From assembly GCA_010093685.1 (NCBI GenBank), contig MU006240.1:746845-810844 (forward strand): 64,000 nt of DNA. Direction: 5' to 3'. The notes under the pieces are model-generated. The model was not told where the DNA came from and did no database searches. It was given only the letters and a program-made list of their open reading frames with translations. This DNA comes from Ophiobolus disseminans (lineage: Eukaryota; Ascomycota; Dothideomycetes; Pleosporales; Phaeosphaeriaceae). The position numbers and the translations under genes were made by a program. Position 1 is the first letter of the stretch; every line of letters begins with the position of its first letter. Shown here in pieces: positions 53,456-63,700 of this stretch.

Positions 53456-53794
53456 TGTAAGAGGTTAGACCTCTATTATCCTTAGTAGATACACTTCGGT
53501 TTATTAGAACATTATAGAACGTTATAGAATGTCCTAGAACGTTATAGAATGTCCTAGAACGTTATGGAATGTCCTAGAACGTTATAGAATGTCCTGGAAT
53601 GTTATAGAATGTCCTGGAACTAGCTAGAACAAGATATGTTCTTCTAACAGCTGACAAATGCTAATGTGTGTAGAAACTTCTAGAAGCTAGCAGTCTGCTA
53701 TAAAGTTAGCCTGCTCTCTAGCTCTAGATAGACTCTATCGAATTCATCTCTGTTCAACCTAGCCTTTCTGCAGTCTTCTGCCTAGCCCCTTACA
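53456..53794 (+). repeat. Gypsy 3' LTR
   Basis: 339 bp, from TGTAAGAGGTTAGACC to CTAGCCCCTTACA. About six copies of a 20-bp unit (core GTTATAGAATGTCCTAGAAC) lie at about 53500-53625. It directly abuts the broken NLR-like gene. Confidence 0.92.
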
Positions 53795-55204
53795 TATGCT
53801 GCGTTAGTAGTTCCTTAGCTTCGCCTTAACTTATGTCTTTTAGCTCTAACACGCAGCTAGGCGTTAACATTCTAGCTACTTTCCTACTCCGCGTCGTGAA
53901 TAGGACAGCACCTCTACTACTATGCGGGAGATAGTCGTCTAACTAAGCTAACTTCAGATAGCTATTGACTAGACCTAACAAGACTACAGGATTATTAGCA
54001 TTGTTAACAATCATTAGCTAGCGGCTAAAGCTGTCTGCGCTTAGCGCCTCCTTAACAAGCTTGTTAATGTTAGTGTTAGGGTTAGCAATTCTAGGTAGCC
54101 GCAAGCAGGTTGCAATCTCCTGATAGGCAAGCTCGAAGCTCTCTCAGCTAATCGCCGGCACCTAGAAGACGAGGTCCCTAGCACACTCCGCTAGCGCACG
54201 ATATGCGAACTCAAGAACAAGTGCGGACTTTCTGCATCCCCCTAGTTCATATATCGTCATGCGTTAGTGGGAGTTTAGTACAAGTAGGGCCTGTTCGATT
54301 AATTTAAGTTAGCTTTGTTGCCCGACAAAAAGCTCGTTGCGTAGGAAAGGCAGTGAGAATAAGGCTGCGCTAAGTTAGTAGAGCAAGATTTGTAGAGAAA
54401 GACGCTGTTTCTATTAGGGAATGACGCACTAGGCAGGTCCTGCAGATCTGTTATCTGCCCCTGCTGCCGCTTCTGTATCTCCTCTTTAAGCCGCAGAGTA
54501 GCGTAGTGCTCTCCCTCTCCGTAGATAAGCGGCAGGAATACCCTAAAGATCCCTAGCAGACAGTATATTCTGTCTTCCTTCACCGTCGTTGTGCGTGCCG
54601 CTGCCCAGCGCATACGTTCCTCGACGCTGAACTCGCTGAGCTTCTAATCTCTTAGCGCCTTAGTAGGAATTCTAGTAATCTCATGTATCTCCTGCTCTAG
54701 CGAGATCCTGCTCCCTAAAAGCTTGCCCTCTCGGGAGAAGAACTCGACGCTGGCCGGCGCTAGCAGCTCCTGCAGCGTCCAGCCTCGCGTGAACTATCGG
54801 CTGCGTTGAAAAGCTTGTTCCTACAATATGCAAAAGGCCTCAGCGTTGGTGACCTCCTTTGGCACAGAGACGTCGGACAGGTATACGTAGCACTTGGTAG
54901 CGCGCTGGTACTAGCGGAACATAGAGTTGATCGCCGTACTCAGCTCATCGCTCGTGGTCTTGTCGATGCAACAGGTGTCGACCTAGAAGTACTCGAGACC
55001 GTCGGCTGCAGCGCGCTCGCCACAGAAGCGGAGCTTCGCATAGCCGGACTTGAGTATGCCTGTTCCCTTTAGAAGCTCCTTATATGTGACCTCCTGGTCT
55101 GCCGTCCAGGTGTGCAAGAGAATGGCGTACGGAAGCGCATGGTTGTCGTCGAGAGTAGTCAGCTCAAAGCCGTCATCGCCTAGGCGGCACTTGAGAAGGC
55201 GCAT
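53795..55204 (-). pseudogene. HET-NB-ARC (NLR-like) gene relic
   Basis: The minus-strand ATG at 55204 opens MRLLKCRLGDDGFELTTL, a HET-protein start. The same frame continues to 54299 with HET blocks (HTWTADQEVTYKEL, VDTCCIDKTTSDEL, TRGWTLQELLAP, EDRIYCLLGIF and PLIYGEGE). After a frame change near 54340 the NB-ARC domain follows, with the P-loop text ELGGCRKS at 54225-54248 (a Gly of the motif replaced by Arg), LMIVNNANNP and GAVLFTTRS. Several stops are TAG or TAA at expected Trp or Gln codons. The frame is cut by the gypsy 3' LTR right after AKELLTQH, so any C-terminal repeat domain is gone. In life such genes act in fungal self/non-self recognition. Confidence 0.85.
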
Positions 55205-56067
55205 AACACTTCTGCAGGTTCTCCTGGGAGAACGCTAGCAGGCTCGATCGCGCGAAGTAGTACAGGTGAGGCTAGGTAAGAATTATGCAGTAGCAAGAGA
55301 CGTCGCTGCCGTGCGCACGCATCAGACACATCAGGCAGGCTGCTGAAAGCGGGCGACTTATAGGCACACAAGGCTCCATGGCTGCAGATCAATAGCTGTA
55401 CAGTTGCAAGCCTCAGGCGCATACGTAGGGTAGGGACGTGCACATAGCTAGATGAGCAACCAAGCTAAGCGTCGAGCGAGTCATGCTTGGACATGGCCCA
55501 AGACGGATAAGAATCAAACATCAGGGCTTACATAATATTGCTAACCCACTTGCGACTTTTCGATACAACTTGCAGGTAGCGCGCTCATTCGTCGATATGC
55601 TCTATGAGTTAGCACCACAGCGCCACGACGTGAGTTGCAGTAGGACCTCGTTCGGGATACACTCTCTGCATATCTTTGTACAGCTTCACAGACTCTAAGA
55701 AATATGCGCATACCCTACATTGCATCCGAGGCTGTCCGAAGCGGGGCTGCCGTCTATGCTGACAGCCAATTGTGGTATTGCTACTCAGTTAGGAATTTAG
55801 TAATGAAGAGACCTTGCGCGGGGAAAGGCCTAGGTTCAAGTTTTCTATCCCGAGATTCTCAAGGCCGCACAGCCGTGGTCAACTTTGTTGTGGTAGGAAG
55901 TAGTATCGGCATGCCGGCACGCAGGGTTTTCCGCCACGCATGGAGGGATAGTATATGCTGTGTCTCCATCATCGCGCACGCGGACAACGCTCGAGAGAAA
56001 CCAAAGCTCGAAGCTAACACTGATGGATCTAGTCAAAAAGAGGTGCAACATTAAATGATTCCTTCCC
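55205..56067. other. Intergenic 55205-56067
   Basis: Upstream of the HET relic. An open frame at 55704-56054 shows no family features. No repeat was recognised. Confidence 0.4.
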
Positions 56068-56993
56068 TTACCAAGCTCCTTCTATTGACTTAATTATATC
56101 GTCATTCTGGTTCGCCTCTTCAACTTCGTCATCGGAGTCGGTGCTGTTGTCAAAATCCAAATAATCATGCTCAAAAGATCTATCCGAGTCCTCAATAAAC
56201 TCTATGTCTAGAGTGATGGATTTGCTCGCAACTTCAATGATTAGCCGCGTAAATACTTACGTAGGTTAAAAAGCTTACTAGGAAGACCTTCCATCATCGC
56301 CGACATGTCGAATGCCGATGCACGTGTAGGAGCAGACTCAGGTCTCCTTCTTCCACTGAATCTACGGAATGCCGGTATAATGACCTCGTCATACCAGTTC
56401 GTAGTTTTGGCCAGCTCTTCCCACTCGTAGTGACAAACAGTCTCTTCCGCAGTTACCTTCCATAGACAAACGTAGTGGTCGATGTAGTATTTGCTTCCTC
56501 TCATGTACGGGTCCGGAATGCAATAATGTTCCATCTCGGCAGCCACATCGAGAATTGGTAACCCACTTCTAAGCCGAGCAGCGGGATCAATAACAGTGAG
56601 GGTCTGAACTCCTCGTCTCCTGCTCATCCTCAATGTCGCGAGATCCTTAATCGCGCTAGCCGATTTGGTAAAGGAGATGTATGGGGTTGGTGTCCGGTTC
56701 TTGTGATAGAGATGAATGGCAAGGGAATCTTTACGAACTTGCTCTGTGTCGAGAGGCTGATTAGGCGATCTCGACAGCATGCAATTATCCTCGTCCGGTT
56801 GGCTTCCAGAATTGATGTCCCAGATTCGAAGGAGCGGACAGTCGAGCTCTTGGGATTTGTTGACTGACCATGGATGGCGTTGCTCCTCAGAGTGAATGAA
56901 AGGGTTGATGATGTCATCTCCTAGTAGCTGCGAGACTTTCCGGCGTGTAAGAATTCTCAACCTATCATTATCGGCTTGTAAGAGGGGATCCAT
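56068..56993 (-). CDS. Hypothetical fungal protein (DUF7587-like region)
   Basis: Two exons (56993-56261 and 56207-56068) encode 290 aa. The intron is 53 nt (GTAAGT, branch-like GGCTAATCA, CTAG) and the join gives FNLHIEFIEDSD. A shorter 29-nt alternative would keep frame but is below usual intron size. The core TPYISFTKSASAIKDLATLR, then TLTVIDPAARLRSG and HYVCLWKVTAEETV, has the look of the DUF7587-type domain found in fungal proteins of unknown role: a Ser/Thr-rich strand, then a charged alpha-helix and an HYxxxW segment. The C-terminus is acidic (DFDNSTDSDDEVEEAN). It is intact and GC-normal, surrounded by broken genes. The domain name is a suggestion from memory. Confidence 0.68.
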
Positions 56994-57728
56994 GATCGTC
57001 TACATGCACTAGGTTGCCGCGTACTTTCTTTAAATGATTTCAATCCTGAAAACATTTGATGAAGTGCAGACGTAAGATTGCGGGGACAGCGGGGAACCCC
57101 CTCGGATGACTGAGATCATCTGACTCTTCTTTGATCTATTCTAGGCTGCAGCCATAGACTTGGCCTTTCAGCCTCTGTGGCTTATATTACACTGTAATTA
57201 TTATGTGAGTGTGCAGAAGGCGTTTCACGATGACTAGGGTCGTCTCGCTTAGATTGGAGGTACCAATCGGCGTAGCGACGTTGCATGAATCATCTTCCTT
57301 TAGCCGCTATAGGGCTAAGGATGGTCTATCAGTGTGATCCTGAGACTCCGGCGGTTGGATATTGTATATGTTGAGATTTACGGATCGTGAAGGCTTAGCG
57401 TTGGAGTCGTGATAGAGGTTTCCTGCGCTGCTATGAAACAAGGCTTTTGTAAAGTAAGCCACGATAGCGACAATAAGGATGTATTTTTCTATGCAATAAA
57501 TGTTAGATAATTAATTAGCAAAGGCCAGCAGTATACAACCCAAGCAGGAAAGAATAAATAAGTAAACGTGGGAAGAATTTCTATAACTGCAAAGTCTAAG
57601 TACCTATTGATTTTCTCGCTACGTAGTAAGGGATAGTAATTTATTTTAAGATTAATTGAGTTGAACTATGGAGCAGGGTAGGTAACAGTTATCACATCGT
57701 GCGCAGACGCTTAAGCAATTGTTAGCAT
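56994..57728. other. Intergenic 56994-57728
   Basis: AT-rich in its middle (57460-57660). No open frame of interest, repeat or RNA gene was recognised. Confidence 0.4.
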
Positions 57729-58208
57729 CTACCAGCCTCTCCTGTCGAGCGCTGCTCTCACTGCATCGGCATTCGGCTTGCTTGACGCATTGATAGAAGG
57801 GGTCTCCTCGAATATGGTGGGCAGCGTTCTGTGACCTTCCGATGTTAACTGACTCGTAAAGCGCTCGCACGGAAGCTCTGCCCAACTCTGCTGCGTGGGT
57901 TCGGCATGGAGCTCTGAGACATAGGTAGTTGCCTGCGTTTCGCTAGCAAGATGGTTGTCATGGTAGTAGTGATGTATCTCAACCACAACGCTGGCGCTTG
58001 AAGCCATGCGTAATAAAGACTTGGTCTTAGTGCACGACCGTCTTGAGCATACTAGATGTTGTGACGTAGAGTCTTGCAGCATGTGTTGAGCGCGAGACGA
58101 GCGAGGGCGGCCACAAAGTAGACAGTTGCGCTGCTTCGCAAAGGTTGGGTGTTGCGGCAGGAATTTGATGACGGACTCTTTGGTGGCGTACGGCTTCAGC
58201 GTCGTCAT
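57729..58208 (-). CDS. Small cysteine-containing hypothetical protein
   Basis: An open frame of 159 aa with an ATG at 58208 (MTTLKPYATKESVIKF). Two Cys pairs (NCLLCGRPRSSRAQH and VCSRRSC) could bind zinc. They are followed by VVVEIHHYYHDNH, a His/Tyr-rich strand, and a disordered C-terminal half. There is no signal peptide. The text looks protein-like and not a shadow of another gene, but I cannot name a family. Confidence 0.5.
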   Translation of the reverse strand: MTTLKPYATKESVIKFLPQHPTFAKQRNCLLCGRPRSSRAQHMLQDSTSQHLVCSRRSCTKTKSLLRMASSASVVVEIHHYYHDNHLASETQATTYVSELHAEPTQQSWAELPCERFTSQLTSEGHRTLPTIFEETPSINASSKPNADAVRAALDRRGW

Positions 58209-58499
58209 GTTGTCCGGCGGCAGACGGCTGGATGACTAGTATGATAACAAGACAACGACCTTACAACTTATCTGGTGGGATCTACTGTAGATGACCATGA
58301 TCATGATCCCAATCTTTGCATTAGGAGCATTTTCGGGCCTCGATTTGGGGTGCCTCTTGAATAAGCACAAATTGTGCTAATAATAGGACGCTGGGGTTCG
58401 GTTGCAGGCCATGGCCACAGCCCAGATGCAGTCTCCGCTCCACACTTTAAGTACTTCACTTCTGCCCGCCGCTGCTGAGCTATTAACATCACCTTCGCT
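58209..58499. other. Intergenic between divergent genes
   Basis: 291 bp. Nothing was recognised. Confidence 0.4.
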
Positions 58500-59977
58500 A
58501 TGAAGAGCTGCGACCATACCCGCTGGCTCAGCATCTGTGAGCGGAGTGGAAAGCCTGCCCTTGTGCAATCCGGAAGGCCCGCCGCTATTGCGGATGATCT
58601 TCCCTCGCCCGACATACAGCGACCTAGTCTCTTTGTACTAATCGGCAATGCAGAGAAGTCGATTGCCCTGCATGCTCTGTTTGGCGTTAAGAAAACCCGG
58701 ACTTGCATTTTCAAGCAGCGCCAGAGTGAAATGCACCTCTACCTTGATCCTGCTACCACTTTCACTGACAGGCCTGTCCTGCTAGCAAGCTGCGACACAC
58801 AACAACGCTCTGCTAGGCAGGTCAGCGCAAAGCGAGAGAAATGTCACAGAGAAGAGCGACACTTTCTTCGAGTACCTGCTAGTGGAGTCACACCAGAAAA
58901 GCTCCTTCCCCACCTCTTGTTTCCCCATGCTGATGTTTTTTGCTTCTTTGCTGACGATCTGGGTGGCTTCAGGCCGATCGCTCAGCGCCTCGCTCTCTGG
59001 CTGAATCAGAGCCGCTCGTCCACTCCGCTGAAGACCGCGCTTCCGAGCATGGTCATCGTGACCAGCAAACTCCCTTCCGGGGTTCAATCTGAGGAGCGGG
59101 CGAAGCGCGCCTTCCTGTTAATGCTGGAGGAAGAGACCGCCGTGAGCCCGTACCACCAGCTTTCTGCCATCGACGTAGTTGCCGTTTTGCCCAAACGCGC
59201 GGTGTCGATAGCAGCTCGCTGCAGGGTCATCAAAGACCGTCTGATGGAGAGATCAGACTACGTGCGCATGGAGAGGAAAACACGCTGCGCATTGTACTCG
59301 GCAACGCACATGACTGCCTTCCTGCACGCTGCGGCTGCGCACTTCGCGCGCCCCTTCAATGATCCCTTTGACTTCATTCATGCTTCAAGGGCCCACCCAC
59401 AATCATGTCGCGCCCGACCTGACGGAGCACCTCTCCAACTTCATCAAGCAGATTGTTTCGTCTACCCAGCTGACAGAATTCGCAGCGCCTATGCTAGCCT
59501 CGAGCCTGCTCTTAGATAGCTATCCACCCAATGCACACCGTACGTCGTCGAATCGTCCCTCTCTCCCGACTCCATCTCTCTCACAAGGTCGCCTACTGAC
59601 TAGGAATAGTTTTCGATTGTAAGGATGTGTTCGACGCACTCTATCGGCCAGCCTTACTTCAGATGAGCGAAGCTCGCGTCATTGCGCTCGCCGAGACCAA
59701 CGACGTCATTCTGCGGAGCGGCCTAGTCAGCATGGTCGAAACGCACCTGGCCCGGTATTTTGAGCAGCTCATTGCGGGCCGCGCAGCGGCCTGCATCCAC
59801 ACAGACAACCTCGCACGTTTTCAGCGCTGGTGGCCTGGTATCCAGAGCAGCAGTACGTGTCTCTGCTGTCTCCGCGGGAGACCACAGCACGGCCTGCCAT
59901 GCGGTCACTGTATTTGCGAAAATTGTATACTTGTCTTTGCAGATCGCGGCAATGACGACCCTCTCCATATGAACACC
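58500..59977 (+). pseudogene. 5' part of a patatin-type NLR-like gene, truncated
   Basis: The ATG at 58500 starts a frame with a degenerate P-loop-like segment (FVLIGNAEKSIALHALFG), YLDPATTFTDRPVLLA and VFCFFADDLGGFRPIAQRLALWL. Near 59388-59400 the frame shifts by one base within GGGCCCACCCAC. The continuation reads VAPDLTEHLSNFIKQIV. A 70-nt intron (59540-59609) joins NAH to LFDCKDVFDALYRPALLQ. A RING-like Cys/His cluster (CLCCLRGRPQHGLPCGH, ICENC) follows at about 59858-59930. In fungal relatives this N-terminal layout precedes a patatin-like phospholipase domain. Here the frame ends in the inverted repeat at 59978 and the catalytic domain is absent. It is probably a remnant of a recognition or lipase gene. 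Confidence 0.65.
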
Positions 59978-60076
59978 CGCAACTATGGTGCCCGGCACCA
60001 TAGTTGCGCAATCGCTGATTGGCTGCAGCGCTAGCGCGGCACCATAGTTGCGCGAACACCGACACCATAGTTGCGC
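59978..60076. repeat. Inverted and direct repeats at the relic/helicase junction
   Basis: A perfect hairpin has 15-bp arms (59978-59992 and 59994-60008) around a single base. Its right arm begins a motif CACCATAGTTGCGC that is present three times in direct order, at 59996-60009, 60040-60053 and 60063-60076. The cluster marks the point where the patatin-type gene ends and the OrsD-helicase frame begins. Confidence 0.92.
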
Positions 60077-60416
60077 GATCGCTCTACATGCTCTTCACAC
60101 CCAGCGCACACGCTATACACACTATACACGCGATGCAAGGTAACAGAGGAGAAAGAGAAGGCATTCCAGCTATTTTTACGCTATATCCAGCCTACAGCGT
60201 GCTCCTATGCCGCGAGCATTGCTGCGCTGTCTACGGCCTTGATCGCCACCTCAAGAAGCATCACCACATGCCTGCGCCGCAGCGACGAGAGCTGCTTGCC
60301 TTGTACAAAGGGTTGCCTCTACTCCCGCCAGGCAAGGTAGCTCAGCCTGCGCCCTACAGCAGCCCTATTGACGCGCTCGGGCCGGCGCAGGACGCGTTCC
60401 TCTGCTGCTGTACGAG

Positions 60417-60417
<1 letters not shown>

Positions 60418-60453
<36 letters not shown>
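60418..60453 (+). repeat. AGC/CAG microsatellite
   Basis: About twelve AGC units encode a Ser run between the two OrsD fingers of the helicase-type gene. Confidence 0.9.
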
Positions 60454-60455
<2 letters not shown>

Positions 60456-60654
60456 TAGCGCAGTTTGTAGCTTTATTAGCACAAGTCGCGTAAAGATGCG
60501 ACAGCATATTAACCAGCAGCATCGTGTTAAGCTTACGCGCTGGTCGTCCTCTGCAGCAGCCTCATACAAGGATCATGCAGCGCAGCTCTGGCAGCTAGTC
60601 AAGGTGCAGACCTTCTTCCGCGAGCGCCGCTATGTCCGCTACTTCATTGTGCAG

Positions 60655-60795
60655 GAGGAAGAGCAAGAGGAGCAGCAGCAGGGCGGGCAGCAGCAGCTGG
60701 GCGGGCAGCAGCAGCTGGGCGGGCAGCAGCAGCAGCAGGGCGAGCAGCAGGACAAGCAGCAGGGCAGGCAGCAGGGCAGGGAGCAGGGCGGGCAG
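60655..60795 (+). repeat. Gln/Gly-rich minisatellite
   Basis: Imperfect repeats of GGGCGGGCAGCAGCAGCT and related units encode a GGQQQLGGQQQ-like region within the helicase-type frame. The unit number is likely variable. Confidence 0.85.
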
Positions 60796-63700
60796 CATGA
60801 ATCAGAGCGGCAGGGCGACTACCAACAGAGGCTTGCTCTCCTCTCCTCTACTCTAGGTGCCCTCAAGCGCGAGGACAGCGAGGCAATTGATCGCATGGCT
60901 GCAGAGGCTTCAGCTAAGGACCGTACTGGCTGGTTCAAGCGGACGCAATGGGACGAGCACCTGCAGGCCTACCTAGACTGGAAGCTGCTTGCATATGCTG
61001 TCCGGCCGCCTGGCAACGACGAGCTAGTGCTGAGGCAGGTGGTGCTAGCGGTGGAGGAGGTAGTAGAGCAGGCTGTACGTAGGCTCAGCACGCTCTCGAT
61101 AGAGACGCTGCGCTAGCTGCGGAGCGCAAAGCCAAATGAGCTAGATGTAAGGCCGCTAGGCCAGATGCAGAACAAGAGTAGCCAGCAGCGTGCAGCTAGG
61201 CTATGGGCGCAACTACTCTGCTACTGCGTCCGGCTGATTGCTGCAGAAGAGGCGGACAAGGCAGTTAAGACAGAAGAGGAGGAACAGCAGCCGCCGCGGC
61301 AGCAGAAGAAGCCTCCACTGCAGGCGCTTGTGGGCATTGCTCACCTCTTCCCTTGGCACAGCAGGCAGAAACAGGCGGCTAGGAGGCTCTGGAGGATTGT
61401 CTCGCGCAAAAAGGGAGAAGAGAGCGCTGCTATAGTGCAAGAGGTGCGCAAGTACGTGCTGCAGCTGTCCCAGGAGCTCATCTGCTAGGACGTCTGCCAC
61501 CAGCCATTTGAGAGTGGCCTTATCCACTTTCTTGCAGCGCTTGGCATCAACCCAGACACGCTACGGCTGCGTACAGCGCCTAAGTTCTCCTCGCTGCTTG
61601 GCTCGCTAGTGTACTGTGTGAGGGTGCTTGTAGCAGAGGCCTTCCTCCCCTCTAGACAGCGCGGTGAGCAGGGGCTAGCAGAGACGCGCGCTCTCCTGCA
61701 GCAGCGGTCTTGCCACCTTGTTGACGGCTCACACAGCCTAATGAGCGTGATGCTGAGCCTGCTGTCGTACGCTAAGTTCATCTCGCTGCGTACGCCAGGC
61801 AGCATAGCAGGCAGCATGTAGTGGTCGCTAGACCAGCAGACCTTCTTCCTTAAGGGCCGCCCAGTTGAGCTCGCGCGCTTCCGCACTATAGCACAGGGTG
61901 TTGTAGCAGAGGCTGCGCAGGTGCTGTAGGAGCAGGTTCTCTGGGTGCAGAAGGAGCAGGAGGAGGGCAGGCGCTTTGTAGAGCTTGCGGCAATCCAGGA
62001 CGATGTCACTATTGTACAGCGAGGCGTCTCCTTCCTCTCGCCTGCCCGCCTACAGGAGGCTGAGCAGTGGATGCTAAAGCAGCTAGCAAGCGTACCAGCA
62101 GCGCGACACCTGTACGAGCAGCAAGGCGGCGCTGCAATTAAGAGAGGTGAAGGGAGCGAGTCAGAGAGCGACAGCAGCAAACTAGTGCAGTGGAGGTCTC
62201 AGGAGGTGCGCCGGCACCTGCGGCATATCGAGCGCTTCCTTGACCTTCTCAGCCTTGCTGTGCATGTAGCAGGCGGCTAGCCAGCTCGCGGGCCAGAGCT
62301 GCTCTCTATACGGTGGCGGAACGGGCTGCTGCAGGACCGCAACCTGTACGTGATTGATGGTTAGGTAGCTGTTGTTACCCGCTACCACAAGACACAATCT
62401 CAGTGGGATAAGCCTAAGGTAGTAGTCCGCTTCCTGCCTCTGGCGGTAGGGCAGCTTATTGCAGCCTACCTGCTCTACGTGCGGCCACTGCGAGCGCTGC
62501 TGCAGAGCGCGCTAGGCAAGCCTATGTCTGCCTCTGTGACTGACTACCTCTAGGCGGACGAGCAAGGGCCATAGGAGACGGATCGCTTGACGCGTACAAT
62601 GACACTTGAGTCAGCCAAGTGGCTAGGGACACGACTGACAGTGCAAGAGTACCGCTACGCAGCAGTAGGCGTAGGGCGAGAGGTAGTAGGAGAGCGCTTT
62701 GCTGCCGGGTACCGCATAGAGATGGCCAGCAGCGGCGGCGGCGGCGCGGAAGAGGAGGGTGGAGGAAGCAGTGACGAGGATAGAGAGGACCCAGTTGAGC
62801 TGCAGAACGGGCGTACAACAGCTACAGGCGCAGTTGCCTATGCTGTGCGCGCGGATCTGGTGCAAGGCCTCAGCACGCGCTCCATTGACGTCTTCCGTAC
62901 ACTCAGCCACGCCTGGCACGCCTTCCTCGGCTTTGCCCCGGCGGAGAGCAAGCCAGCAGCGCTGCTAAAGCGGAAGCGGGAGCTAAGCAGCAGGCAGGCA
63001 GCGCAACCCCAGCACGATCGCACTGAGGAGAATAGCCCTGCGCCAAAGAGAGCGCAGCTTGCAAGAGAGGGCCAGGCAGCGCTAGCATTGCCTACGTACG
63101 AGGGCGAGAGAGAGGAAGAGGAAGAGGAAGAGGAGAAGAGAGAGGTAGAGAACGCTGTACGGCAGGTGCTCAGTATTCCACAAGGCTCTCCAGTTACGTA
63201 CAAGTCCTCTAAGCAGGAGGCAGCACTCTACGCTGTAGTACGAGGCATCAGCCCACTCATTGTAGTACTGCCTACAGGCGGTGGTAAGACGCTGCTTCCT
63301 GTAGCTGCTGCTGTACTCGATGACGCAGCCTAGCAGGAGAGCGGCAGGCCTTGCGTTACCATTCTTATTGTGCCTTTCTGTGCGCTTATTAAGGATCTGC
63401 TTGTACGGCTGTGCAAGGCTGGCATCAAGGCAATAGAATAGCAGGCAGGTGCAGAGGGTGACTACCAGAACCGCCGCACGCCAGCCTCAATCGTGCTCGC
63501 TAGTGCAGACTGCATAGGGAGCTACAGCGGCCAGTTCCTCTCATACGCTGCTCTGCTAGCAAGGCAGGGGGTGCTCCGCCGCGTAGTTATTGATAAGTGC
63601 CATGTAGCCATCACAGCTAACTCGTAGCGGACGGCGCTGCGCAGGCTCAAGGACATACGGCTGCTGCCGTGCCAGCAGGTGCTGCTCACAGCAACGCTGC

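Larger units (their letters stand above)
48031..53794 (+). mobile_element. Ty3/gypsy chromovirus retrotransposon, RIP-mutated
   Basis: Two LTRs (48031-48309, 279 bp; 53456-53794, 339 bp) flank an internal region with gag, protease, reverse transcriptase, RNase H, integrase and a chromodomain-like tail, in the gypsy order. A polypurine tract (AGAGAAGAGGGG) precedes the 3' LTR. No matching target duplication was found at the outer ends (GCTATT before, TATGC after). The 5' LTR starts TA instead of TG, as a C-to-T change on the opposite strand would give. The frames are interrupted by many TAG and TAA codons at expected Gln and Trp positions. The element cannot be active. It shares its LTR family with the solo LTRs at 46-47 kb. 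Confidence 0.92.

Noticed and set aside
55704..56054. 116-aa plus-strand frame
   Set aside because: No family signature, and it lies in decayed sequence upstream of the HET relic.
56232..56260. 29-nt intron in the gene at 56068-56993
   Set aside because: Too short for fungal splicing. The 53-nt alternative with a branch-like GGCTAATCA keeps the same frame and was used instead.
60418..60795. CRISPR-like or array structure
   Set aside because: The repeats are trinucleotide and low-complexity coding tracts without unique spacers, in a eukaryotic genome.
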